From: Campylobacterales bacterium
Lineage (GTDB): Bacteria > Campylobacterota > Campylobacteria > Campylobacterales > Hydrogenimonadaceae
DNA length: 47,722 nucleotides
Direction: 5' to 3'
NCBI GenBank assembly: GCA_027081015.1
Contig: JALWMA010000067.1
Span: 1 to 47,722 of the forward strand
The notes below the pieces were generated by a model. The model was not told the origin of the DNA. It saw only the letters and a program-made list of their open reading frames with translations, and made no database searches. A program made the position numbers and the translations under genes. Shown here in pieces: positions 14,540-22,087 of the stretch. Each line of letters opens with the position of its first letter. The stretch's first letter is position 1.

Positions 14540-15752
14540 CCGCGGTCTCCTCCGCCAGCGGTATCTCTATCACGAAGCAGGCGCCGTCGCCGCAGTTTTT
14601 CGCCTCTATGCTGCCGGACAACCCCTTCTCGATGATCATCTTCGACATGAACAGCCCCAGACCGGTCCCCTTGGCCGTATGCTTGGTGGTGAAATAGGGC
14701 TCGAATATCCGCTCGAGTGCCGACTCCTCTATCCCTCCGGCATTGTCGGCCACGGTGATTCGCGCGAAATCCCCCTCTCTCGAGACTATCAAGGATATCT
14801 TTCTATCACTTATACCCTTTTCGATGAAGGCGTCTTTGGCGTTTTGAAGCAGGTTGATTATGACCTGCGAGAGCTCGTTGCTAACCCCTACCGCCTTTAG
14901 CGACGTATCTATGGACATATCTATCTCGATATGCTCTTTTTCGAGACTCTTGTGGAGTATCTGCATCGACTCCTCCAGACTCTTGGCGATCTCGAAGGGC
15001 TCTTTCGGCTTGTCGGGTCTGAAGAAGTTGATGAAGTCCTCTATCGTCTGCGACATGTTCTGAATCATCGCTTTGGCTTCGTCGTAGATCTCCTCCACCT
15101 GCTCGTCGTCCCTCTTAAGGGCCGCCCTCTTCATGTTGAAGAGCGCCAGCGTGAGCTCAGTAAGCGGCTGTCTCCACTGGTGCGCTATATTCGCCATCAT
15201 CTGCCCCAGGCTGGCAAACCTCGACTGCCAGAAGAGCATCTTCTGCTTCTCCTCGTTTTTGCGCACCTCTTCCCTTACCCTCTCTTCGAGATTCTTGTTG
15301 AGCTCGTAAAGCTTGCGGGTCTGCAGGGCCACGCGCTTCTCGAGTGTCCTGTTCAGAGCCTCGAGCTCCTTCTCCTTCTTTTCGAGCGCGATCTTCAGGT
15401 TCACCTCTTTCGTCACATCGTATCTGATGGCTATGAACTCTTCAATGTCGCCCTTTTCGTCGAGTATGGGGATTATGGTGGTGTTCACGAAGAAGGTGCT
15501 GCCGTCTTTCGCCATGTTCATGACGGTAGACTTGTAAATCTTCTTGTTTAAAATCGTATCCCAGAGCCGCTTGAAGTTACTGGCCGGAACGTCCGGGTGG
15601 CGGACTATGTTGTGGTTCTGGCCTATCAGCTCCTCTCTCGTATATCCTGAGATTTTGCAAAACTCGTCGTTTACGAAAGTGATAATGCCGTTTATATCGG
15701 TTTTCGAGACGATATTGGAACTCTCGATCGCATCTTTGTACTGCTTGAACAT
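14529..15752 (-). CDS. cytoplasmic PAS-domain sensor histidine kinase
   Basis: 407 aa without membrane segments. Residues about 5-120 are a PAS domain of the Aer type (ITFVNDEFCKISGYTREELI, then NIVRHPDVPASNFKRLW), which in Aer binds FAD and senses redox state. A coiled coil (about 118-175) leads to a HisKA-like domain with H191 in NIAHQWRQPL and a HATPase domain (NLLQNAKDAF, DNAGGI, GTGLGLFMSKMI). It starts 3 bp after the siroheme decarboxylase stop, so it lies in the FNR-box operon, which suggests a redox or electron-transport sensor tied to denitrification. Confidence 0.9.
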   Translation of the reverse strand: MFKQYKDAIESSNIVSKTDINGIITFVNDEFCKISGYTREELIGQNHNIVRHPDVPASNFKRLWDTILNKKIYKSTVMNMAKDGSTFFVNTTIIPILDEKGDIEEFIAIRYDVTKEVNLKIALEKKEKELEALNRTLEKRVALQTRKLYELNKNLEERVREEVRKNEEKQKMLFWQSRFASLGQMMANIAHQWRQPLTELTLALFNMKRAALKRDDEQVEEIYDEAKAMIQNMSQTIEDFINFFRPDKPKEPFEIAKSLEESMQILHKSLEKEHIEIDMSIDTSLKAVGVSNELSQVIINLLQNAKDAFIEKGISDRKISLIVSREGDFARITVADNAGGIEESALERIFEPYFTTKHTAKGTGLGLFMSKMIIEKGLSGSIEAKNCGDGACFVIEIPLAEETADVV

Positions 15753-15755
15753 GGG

Positions 15756-16745
15756 CTAATTATAGCACTTTTCCCACTCTGCAAACTCGTCGGAAAAGTA
15801 GTTTATGCGAACTTTTTTGAACTCTCTGGTCGAGTATAGATAGCTGTAGTCGTCCACACCGATCTCTTCCGCCATCTCCGAAACGATCTTCTCGACCTCC
15901 TCCCTGCTCTTGCCGTGCACCATCGAAAAGAGCGGGTAGGGCCAGTCCGGATAGACCGGGCGCAGGTAGCAGTGGCTGACGGCGCTGTATGCCGCCACTC
16001 TCTCGCCGATCTCTTCGGCCCGCTCCTCGGGGATCCTCCAGACCACCATCGCATTGGCCGTAAACCCCGCTTTTCTGTGGTAGAGAATCGAAGCGAACCG
16101 CCTCATTATGCCGGCCCTCTTCATCTTCTGCACCTCATCCGAGAGAGTCCCGTAATCGATGCCGAGAGAGTCGACGATATGCGCGAACGGCTCTTTTTCC
16201 GCCGCTATATCTTTTTGAAGTCCCCTTATCATCTCGTAGTGGATATCTTTTAGCTCCATGGGCTCCCTCTCCACTTTTTTGCGGCGCTCTTTTTTGGCCC
16301 TGTCGCCCTTCAGGTCAAGCTGTACCGAGATTTTGAACATCTTTTTCGTCGGAAGTATGATGTACTCTTCGCATCCGGCCTTTTGGGCAAGAATCTCCAC
16401 CGTCCTTTCGAGCCCCAGCTTCGAATCGGGGGCTACCGCGATGGTGAACCAGAGGTTGTAGGGGTTCTCCCTTTCGTAGTTGTGACTAACTCCGGGATGA
16501 GTGTTGACAAGTGCCGCAGCCTCCTCAATCCTGTCGGTTTTGAAGGCTACGAGCGACGATCTGTAGCCCAGGCTCTTCGTATCGAAAATGGCCGAAGTCT
16601 GGCGGATGATCTTCTCCTCTTTGAGCCTCGAGTAGAGGTTCAAAATCTCCTCTTCCGTGCCGCCGAGCTCCTTCGCCAGCTCCGCAAAGGGCCTTCTGCA
16701 TACGGGAAACTCTCTCTGTATCAGTGTCAAAAACTCTTTTTCCAT
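15756..16745 (-). CDS. fused siroheme decarboxylase (AhbA-AhbB / NirD-L-G-H type)
   Basis: 329 aa made of two Lrp/AsnC-like halves. Half 1 (about 1-145) carries FDTKSLGYRSSLVAF and GVSHNYERENPYNLWFTIAV, as in AhbA/NirD; half 2 (about 165-329) carries GIMRRFASILYHRKAGFTAN and VSHCYLRPVYPDWPY, as in AhbB/NirH. Such proteins decarboxylate siroheme to 12,18-didecarboxysiroheme, an intermediate of haem d1 and of alternative haem synthesis. The two subunits are usually separate or paired (NirDL), so one chain carrying both is notable. The gene is about 6 kb from nirE but diverges from precorrin-2 dehydrogenase with an FNR-type box between them. It might be misread as an Lrp regulator. Confidence 0.85.
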   Translation of the reverse strand: MEKEFLTLIQREFPVCRRPFAELAKELGGTEEEILNLYSRLKEEKIIRQTSAIFDTKSLGYRSSLVAFKTDRIEEAAALVNTHPGVSHNYERENPYNLWFTIAVAPDSKLGLERTVEILAQKAGCEEYIILPTKKMFKISVQLDLKGDRAKKERRKKVEREPMELKDIHYEMIRGLQKDIAAEKEPFAHIVDSLGIDYGTLSDEVQKMKRAGIMRRFASILYHRKAGFTANAMVVWRIPEERAEEIGERVAAYSAVSHCYLRPVYPDWPYPLFSMVHGKSREEVEKIVSEMAEEIGVDDYSYLYSTREFKKVRINYFSDEFAEWEKCYN

Positions 16746-16768
16746 AACGGTTCCGCTTTTTTTGCTCC

Positions 16769-16774
16769 ATTATA
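16769..16774 (-). promoter_or_regulatory. leftward -10 box (TATAAT) of the siroheme decarboxylase operon
   Basis: A perfect TATAAT on the minus strand predicts a start near 16762, 42.5 bp from the centre of the FNR-type box at 16798-16811, and a leader of about 16 nt. Confidence 0.6.
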
Positions 16775-16797
16775 AAGGTTTCCTCTTTACACTTTCC

Positions 16798-16811
16798 TTG
16801 ACGTCTATCAA
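16798..16811. promoter_or_regulatory. FNR-type box between siroheme decarboxylase and precorrin-2 dehydrogenase genes
   Basis: TTGAC-GTCT-ATCAA. It is about 42 bp from the leftward start (TATAAT 16769-16774). On the right, TAAGAT at 16834-16839 sits exactly where the -10 would be if the box were centred at -41.5, so the site could serve both genes. Confidence 0.65.
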
Positions 16812-16875
16812 CGCCTTTTCAAGGAGGGTATGATAAGATTGTCCACTCTCCGAATGTTACGCAGAAGGATCGATA

Positions 16876-17460
16876 TTGGCCTATTTTCCGGCATTCATAA
16901 AACTCGACGGCAGAGCTGTTCTGGTGGTGGGCGGCGGCCGTATCGCCGGCGAAAAGCTCGAGAAGCTCCTCGACTTCACGCAGAACATAACCGTAGTCTC
17001 CCCCCAACTGAGCCCCCGAACGAAAGAGCTGGTAGAGTCGGGTGGGCTGAGAGTGGTCGAACGCCCCTACGAAGAGTCCGATATAGAGGGATTCGACATA
17101 GTCATAGTGGCGGTGGACGATCTGGATCTTCAAAAGAGGATCTATGAAGCGTGCCGCGAACGGCACACCCTGTGCAACAGCGTCGACTCCGTCGACTACT
17201 GCGACTTCATCTTCCCGTCATACACCAAAAAGGGGGACCTCACCGTCGCCTTCTCGACATCGGGCGTCTCCCCTTCGGTGGCGAAATATCTGCGCCGCTC
17301 GATCGAGAGACTCATCCCCGACTCCATATCGGAGTTTCTAAAAGAGATGAAGAGTCTGCGCTCTTCGCTGCCCAAAGGGAAGGAGCGGATGAGACTGCTG
17401 GATGAAAAGGCGAAAAACTATATAGAAAATCTCTTTCCAAAGGATAGGAATGTTCAGTAA
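16876..17460 (+). CDS. precorrin-2 dehydrogenase (siroheme synthase N-terminal type)
   Basis: 194 aa from TTG at 16876, chosen because GAAGGAT lies just upstream and no ATG is available. The Rossmann motif VLVVGGGRIAGEK (about 15-27) binds NAD; NSVDSVDYCDFIFPSYTKKG and STSGVSPSVAKYLR match the MET8/CysG N-terminal family. It oxidises precorrin-2 to sirohydrochlorin and may insert iron. Together with NirE and the decarboxylase it supplies siroheme for haem d1. It overlaps the next gene by 11 bp. Confidence 0.9.
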   Translation: MAYFPAFIKLDGRAVLVVGGGRIAGEKLEKLLDFTQNITVVSPQLSPRTKELVESGGLRVVERPYEESDIEGFDIVIVAVDDLDLQKRIYEACRERHTLCNSVDSVDYCDFIFPSYTKKGDLTVAFSTSGVSPSVAKYLRRSIERLIPDSISEFLKEMKSLRSSLPKGKERMRLLDEKAKNYIENLFPKDRNVQ

Positions 17461-17821
17461 AAAACTGGTCTGGGCGCTGATGGCGATTTTCGCCTTTTTG
17501 AGCATTAGCACATTTATCATGAACATGCCGGAAAAGAAAGACCGGCACGTCATAGAGAAGATCAGCGCATATTTTCCCTACGAGATCACCAAGACGATGG
17601 GGGGTCTCGACATAGTAGACAAAAGGAGCGGCGAGAAGCTCAAAATCGACAATGCGAAGGTCTTCCTCGCCTTCGACGACCTCCTCAAGAAGTGGGGCGG
17701 TACGCACCTGAGGCTCGAAGACTCCACGCTTCTCATCGTAGATGACGAAAACAGGACCGTCGATACGATGCACCTGAACGAAAAAGAGATCTCATTCGTC
17801 AAAAATTTCTTTTTCAAGTAG
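17450..17821 (+). CDS. small membrane-anchored protein of unknown function
   Basis: 123 aa, ATG behind AAAGGATAGGA. One N-terminal helix (LVWALMAIFAFLSISTFIM, about 6-24) anchors a soluble domain of about 95 residues rich in charged strands (GGLDIVDKRSGEKLKID, LEDSTLLIVDDENRTVDTMH). It overlaps precorrin-2 dehydrogenase by 11 bp and its 3' end overlaps that of the convergent thioredoxin-like gene by 30 bp. I do not recognise the family. Confidence 0.7.
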   Translation: MFSKKLVWALMAIFAFLSISTFIMNMPEKKDRHVIEKISAYFPYEITKTMGGLDIVDKRSGEKLKIDNAKVFLAFDDLLKKWGGTHLRLEDSTLLIVDDENRTVDTMHLNEKEISFVKNFFFK

Positions 17822-18175
17822 CGCCGCATCGACCTTCCCCGAGAGGGGCGGTTTCAGAAGCACCTCTTCCGGCGAAAGGAGAAATATCGCAGGGTATTCG
17901 AGCGTATAGAGCAGCTCTATCGGATAGTCCTCGTTCTCCTTCGTGACAATTACCGGGACCGTCTTCTCGTTCACCAGCCTCACTATACGCTCCTGCATCA
18001 GCGTCTCTACAAAAAGCCTCCTGCACTCGTCGCAACCCCTCTCGACAAGCACCACGAAGATAGGCCTCCTTTCAGCCTGTGAAGCTCTCAGCGCACTCTC
18101 GAACGACCCATGCCACCTGATGGTTGAAGCGTGTAAAATCGTACATAGAAGCAGCGCGGCGATTAAGAGTCTCAT
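17792..18175 (-). CDS. periplasmic thioredoxin-like protein
   Basis: 127 aa with a signal peptide (LLIAALLLCTILHAS, about 3-17). A thioredoxin_7-like fold has the CxxC motif in VLVERGCDECRRLF and a cis-Pro candidate at YPAIFLL. It is probably a thiol-disulfide protein in the periplasm. ATG overlaps the stop of the peroxidase gene by 4 bp (ATGA), so it may keep that c-type enzyme or its haem sites reduced; this is inference. Confidence 0.75.
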   Translation of the reverse strand: MRLLIAALLLCTILHASTIRWHGSFESALRASQAERRPIFVVLVERGCDECRRLFVETLMQERIVRLVNEKTVPVIVTKENEDYPIELLYTLEYPAIFLLSPEEVLLKPPLSGKVDAALLEKEIFDE

Positions 18176-19296
18176 CTTATTTCGTACCCCACAGGATCAC
18201 CCTCCAGCGTTTTCAAAAAGGCGACGATCTCGTCTATCTGCTCATCGCTGAGTATGAGCCCCAGCTGGTGGCGTGCCATTATGCGCACAGCCTCCTCTAT
18301 CTCTTCTACCGATCCGTTGTGAAAATAGGGCGCCGTGCGGGTTACATTGCGCAGTATCGGAACACGGAAAAGATACTGCCCGTTCCGGCCGTGGAACCCT
18401 CCGATATCGGGAAACGGATAGGGCTCGTCGCCGCGAATCTTCTGCCATCTGAAGCCTGCGAAATAGCGCTCGTCGTTCACGAAATACGACTCGGGGGAGA
18501 GTATAGAGTTATATCTCCTGAGAGGAAAGCGCTGCAGGCTCTGACCGCCGACGCTCATTCCGGTATGGCACCCTTTGCAGCCTATGCGCATGAATAGGTA
18601 GAGCCCCCTCTTAGCCTTTTGGGATATCGCCTCGTCGTCGCCCTCCAGGAAGCGGTCGTACGCACCGCGCGTAAGGAGTGTCCTTTCGAATGCGGCGATC
18701 GCCTTTGTGACCGTATCAAAGCTCACCCCTTCACCCGGGAAGACCCTCTCGAAGAGGGCCCTGTAACCGGGGGCCGCCTCGAGCCTCTCTTCCACCTCCG
18801 CAGGGGTCATTCCCATTTCGAACGGGGCCTCTATCGGCCCCTTGGCCTGATCCTCAACATCGGGGCTCCTGCCGTCCCAGAACTGGCGTCTGGCCAGTGC
18901 GGCGTTCAAAACGGTCGGGGAGTTTAGGTGAAACGGGTTCTTCTGTCCCCCTATCCCGATAGCCGTTGGCCTGTTGTCGTCTCCTCCCTCCTCGATTATG
19001 TGGCAGCTTGCACAGCTTACCGTACGATCTTTCGACAGTATCGGATCAAAATAGAGCATCCTACCGAGCGCGACCTTTTCCGCCGTCACCGGATTTTCGG
19101 GGTTATCCACGACTCTCTTCGCCTCATCCCAGCTCTTCGGAACGGGCAGCATCCCGCGGCTCAGTGCACGCTCACGCAGCTCTTTATCATCGATTTCCGG
19201 CGTACCTTTTCCGCCGGCGGGTATGAGCATCCCTATTTTGAAGTAGAGCGCAAAGACTCCGAAAGATATGAGAAGTATCGCAACAACCGTTCTCAT
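18172..19296 (-). CDS. di-haem cytochrome c peroxidase
   Basis: 374 aa with one N-terminal membrane/signal helix (VVAILLISFGVFALYFKIGM). Two CxxCH motifs: C95-C98-H99 (VSCASCHIIEEGG, the peroxidatic haem) and C240-C243-H244 (IGCKGCHTGMSVGG, the electron-entry haem), plus the family blocks LYFDPILSKDRTVSC, FWDGRS and TAPYFHNGSV. It reduces H2O2 to water in the periplasm with cytochrome c electrons. It follows the SDR gene by 10 bp behind the AraC-type direct repeats, so it is probably induced by that regulator. Confidence 0.92.
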   Translation of the reverse strand: MRTVVAILLISFGVFALYFKIGMLIPAGGKGTPEIDDKELRERALSRGMLPVPKSWDEAKRVVDNPENPVTAEKVALGRMLYFDPILSKDRTVSCASCHIIEEGGDDNRPTAIGIGGQKNPFHLNSPTVLNAALARRQFWDGRSPDVEDQAKGPIEAPFEMGMTPAEVEERLEAAPGYRALFERVFPGEGVSFDTVTKAIAAFERTLLTRGAYDRFLEGDDEAISQKAKRGLYLFMRIGCKGCHTGMSVGGQSLQRFPLRRYNSILSPESYFVNDERYFAGFRWQKIRGDEPYPFPDIGGFHGRNGQYLFRVPILRNVTRTAPYFHNGSVEEIEEAVRIMARHQLGLILSDEQIDEIVAFLKTLEGDPVGYEIR

Positions 19297-19306
19297 GACA
19301 GATCAC

Positions 19307-20125
19307 CTATATTCCGAAGGTCTCTTTCACCATCTTTTCGAAGCTCTTGTCGTCCAGCTCCTTTCGAAGCGGCACGAACCTCTCAGCCTCCGCACCCACG
19401 GGAACGAATATCTCGGCATCCTCATCCTCTATTATACTCTTTACGGCCTGCGCCACCGGGAGCGGATCGGGCCCCTTGTTTATCGCATTCGCGACGATGG
19501 GAACGAAGTGCGAGACGAGCTCCCTGTACGGGGACTCTTCACCGAGTGTATCTTCGTTCACCGCTAGCCCCTTTTTCACGAAGTTCGTCCCGAAAAGCCC
19601 CGACTGAATGGAGTGGACCCTTATGCCGAATGGGAGGGTCTCGAACCTCATCGAGTCGACGATCCCCTCAACCGCATATTTGCTCGCGTTGTAGTGGGTC
19701 AGAAGGGGCAGCCCCATCTTCCCGAGGAATGAGCTTATGTTTATGATGACACCCCTCTTCGCACCTCTCATATGGGGCAGAACCTCCCTCGTGGTGCGCA
19801 GCAGACCGAATACGTTGACGTTGAACTGGTCGAACATCTCCTTGTCGGTCGCATCTTCGACAGTCGCTACGAGCCCGTAACCTGCACAGTTTACCAAAAC
19901 GTCTATCTTTCCCTCTCTCTCGATTACGGTATCTACCGCCTCTTTTACACTGCAGCAGTCCGTTACGTCGAGATATAGGCTCTTTACCCCGTCGCAGCAA
20001 TCCTCCCCCGTCAAGCTGCGCTCTCTCGTTCCGCCGTATACCCTGTAGCCTTCGCCTGCCAGCAGTTTCGCCGTCTTTTTGCCGATACCGGAGCTTGCCC
20101 CGGTTATAAGTACCACCTGCGCCAT
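19307..20125 (-). CDS. short-chain dehydrogenase/reductase (SDR 1)
   Basis: 272 aa; ATG at 20125 follows a perfect AAAGGAGG, so a longer in-frame reading up to 20257 (through the direct repeats) is rejected. Classical SDR: GASSGIG (NAD(P) binding), NCAGYG (NNAG variant), catalytic Ser in IINISSFLG and YNASK (YxxxK). It shares long blocks with the SDR at 21209-22021 (FDQFNVNVFGLLR, ISSFLGK.GLPLLT). Substrate unknown. First gene of an operon with the peroxidase and the thioredoxin-like protein. Confidence 0.88.
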   Translation of the reverse strand: MAQVVLITGASSGIGKKTAKLLAGEGYRVYGGTRERSLTGEDCCDGVKSLYLDVTDCCSVKEAVDTVIEREGKIDVLVNCAGYGLVATVEDATDKEMFDQFNVNVFGLLRTTREVLPHMRGAKRGVIINISSFLGKMGLPLLTHYNASKYAVEGIVDSMRFETLPFGIRVHSIQSGLFGTNFVKKGLAVNEDTLGEESPYRELVSHFVPIVANAINKGPDPLPVAQAVKSIIEDEDAEIFVPVGAEAERFVPLRKELDDKSFEKMVKETFGI

Positions 20126-20191
20126 ACTCCCCTCCTTTAAAATAGAGCCGCCAAAAGGCGGAAGAGATAAACCATAATCGATCTTTAAACG

Positions 20192-20221
20192 ATTATAGTA
20201 GTCAAGAGTCATCAAAATCAA
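20192..20221 (-). promoter_or_regulatory. sigma-70 type promoter of the SDR1-peroxidase operon
   Basis: On the minus strand -35 TTGATT (20221-20216), an 18-bp spacer and -10 TATAAT (20197-20192). The -35 box is four bases from the nearest direct repeat. The predicted leader is about 60 nt. Confidence 0.55.
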
Positions 20222-20225
20222 GATG

Positions 20226-20267
20226 GTTTTGGCACAAAAAGGATTTTGTTTTGGCACAAAAAGGATT
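20226..20267 (-). repeat. two 20-bp direct repeats, probable AraC-type operator
   Basis: Identical copies of GTTTTGGCACAAAAAGGATT at 20226-20245 and 20248-20267 (plus-strand sequence), with a period of 22 bp, two helical turns. They sit immediately upstream of the -35 box of the SDR1 operon and 27 bp after the end of the AraC-family gene at 20295. This is the geometry of operators bound by AraC-type activators. Confidence 0.75.
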
Positions 20268-20294
20268 ATTCGAGGCTTACGGAGTTTGAACCGG

Positions 20295-21209
20295 CTACTT
20301 CAGATCTTTCGGGTATATTCCGTACGTTTCGAAAAAGAGTCTTCCGAAGTGGCCCTGGTGGTTGTAGCCGACCTCTCTGGCCACCTCGCCTATGGAGAGT
20401 ATGCGGTCTTTTAGCAGCAGATTCGCCCTCTCGAGCCGCAGTTTGCGTATGTAGCTGCCTATAGTGGTCTTGTAGACCTTTTTGAAGGTGCGCTTCAGCT
20501 TCGTTTCGTTGGTGGCGCAGATATGCGCAAGCTCGGGAATCGTAGGCGGGGAGACGAAGTTGTTCAGCAGATACCTCTGTGCCCTCTGCGCGATTTCGAG
20601 CTCCTCGGGGTCTATGCTCTCGTCTACCAGGCAGATCAGGGAGAAGCGGTGTATCATGAACTCGATCACACTGTGCTCGCACTTTATACTGTGGAGCCTC
20701 TGCTGATCTTTCGTGTCGATGATCTTCTCTATCAAATGGAGGCTCAACGCATCGAGCGGCTTGCTGTCTACCCGCTCTACGCCTATTTCACCCTGAATCT
20801 TTCCATAGAGGAAATCTATCGGCTCGTTTCTGTTGAGGCTGAGATACCTCTTTAAAAAAAAGTCCGCTATACACAATACGAAGATGTCGCAGCTCTCCGA
20901 CGCCTCTATCTTAAGGGTGAAATCCTGTCTCGAAGAGCAGTAGATGTTCACCTCGTCCCTTCTGGAGGAGAGGGTCTCTTCGCTCCCCTTCTGTGAGATT
21001 GTGAAGCCGCCCTCTTTAACAACGGTGATGACGACCATCCTGTCGAGGTTTTTTATATCGAAGCTATGGCTCTCCTGCCTTTTCAGATGTATATCGAAAA
21101 AGACGATTCCGTTGGAGATATCGACCCTTGTAATATGCTCTTCGCCCCTCTCGTAGAGCGGGGTGGTCTTATACCTCTTGTCGCCGATATTGAAAAAGAG
21201 ACTCTCCAT
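20295..21209 (-). CDS. AraC-family transcriptional regulator
   Basis: 304 aa from ATG at 21209 (a GTG one codon earlier is possible). The first 190 residues are an uncharacterised ligand/dimer domain; residues about 205-300 carry the two AraC helix-turn-helices (IPELAHICATNETKLKRTFK and SIGEVAREVGYNHQGHFGRL, then F...YGIYPKDLK). The start shares one base with the SDR2 stop (TGATG), so it is the last gene of the nir unit. Its probable target is the operator with direct repeats just downstream, controlling SDR1, the peroxidase and the thioredoxin-like protein. Confidence 0.9.
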   Translation of the reverse strand: MESLFFNIGDKRYKTTPLYERGEEHITRVDISNGIVFFDIHLKRQESHSFDIKNLDRMVVITVVKEGGFTISQKGSEETLSSRRDEVNIYCSSRQDFTLKIEASESCDIFVLCIADFFLKRYLSLNRNEPIDFLYGKIQGEIGVERVDSKPLDALSLHLIEKIIDTKDQQRLHSIKCEHSVIEFMIHRFSLICLVDESIDPEELEIAQRAQRYLLNNFVSPPTIPELAHICATNETKLKRTFKKVYKTTIGSYIRKLRLERANLLLKDRILSIGEVAREVGYNHQGHFGRLFFETYGIYPKDLK

Positions 21210-22021
21210 CACAAATCGTAATACTCTCTTACACGACGCTCGAAATCTTCGTCGCTCAGCTCTTTGCGCATCGGGATGAATTTGCTCGCTTTGTCCCCCA
21301 CGGTCACCCTCGCCGGGAAGTTCTCGTCCTCTATTATCGTGTATATGAGCTCCGCGACATCTTCGGCATCGTTTCCGCGGTTGATCTGCTCCACGATTTT
21401 GGGTGCGAGGTTTGACACCATGCAGGCATACGGGGACTCTTCACTGAATGTCTCTGCGTTGGTAACCAGGTTGCCTCTGGCAAACTCCGTATCGAAAAAG
21501 CCGGGCATCACCGAGTGGACGCGGATGTTGAAATCGGCCAGCTCGTATCTTAGCGAATCGGTGATTCCCTCCACCGCGTATTTCGTGGCGTTGTACATAG
21601 TAAGAAGAGGGAGACCGATCTTGCCGAGAAACGAACTTATGTTTATTATCACGCCCGATCTCTCCCTCCGCATCAGGGCGATGGAGTGTTTCGTCACCCT
21701 AAGGAGGCCGAATACGTTGACGTTGAACTGGTCGAACATCTGCTTCTCGTCCAGCTCCTCTACCGTAGAGACCAAGCCGTATCCGGCGTTGTTTACAAGA
21801 ATATCCAGCCTCTCGACGGCGCAAAAGGCCTCTTCGACGCTTTTTGGATCGGTAATATCCATGTAGAGCGGAGTCACATCGCCTTCAAATGCCCCGGTGA
21901 GTTTTTCGGGGCTGCGGGTGGCGGCATAGACTTTAAAACCCTTCTGCGCAAGAAGACGGACACTCTCTCTTCCCATTCCGCTCCCGGACCCCGTTACCAA
22001 TACGACTCTTTTGCGTTCCAT
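21209..22021 (-). CDS. short-chain dehydrogenase/reductase (SDR 2)
   Basis: 270 aa, ATG at 22021 with AGAGGATC upstream. TGSGSGMG cofactor motif (a variant of TGxxxGIG), NNAGYG, INISSFLG and YNATK (YxxxK). Closely related to SDR1, from which it is separated by the AraC gene, pointing to duplication. It is 66 bp after nirE and couples to the AraC gene by a 1-base overlap. No link to haem d1 chemistry is known to me. Confidence 0.88.
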   Translation of the reverse strand: MERKRVVLVTGSGSGMGRESVRLLAQKGFKVYAATRSPEKLTGAFEGDVTPLYMDITDPKSVEEAFCAVERLDILVNNAGYGLVSTVEELDEKQMFDQFNVNVFGLLRVTKHSIALMRRERSGVIINISSFLGKIGLPLLTMYNATKYAVEGITDSLRYELADFNIRVHSVMPGFFDTEFARGNLVTNAETFSEESPYACMVSNLAPKIVEQINRGNDAEDVAELIYTIIEDENFPARVTVGDKASKFIPMRKELSDEDFERRVREYYDL

Positions 22022-22087
22022 CAGAGATCCTCTTCTGCCCTGCCTCACCGTAACGGAGCAAAAAAACAGGGACTTTCCTCTCTCAGG

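Noticed and set aside
20126-20257. N-terminal extension of SDR1 by 44 codons
   Set aside because: It would run through the direct repeats and promoter; the ATG at 20125 has a perfect AAAGGAGG and begins the Rossmann motif.
20226-20267. TGGCAC in the direct repeats as a sigma-54 -24 element
   Set aside because: No TTGC/GC-type -12 element follows at the required distance in either copy.
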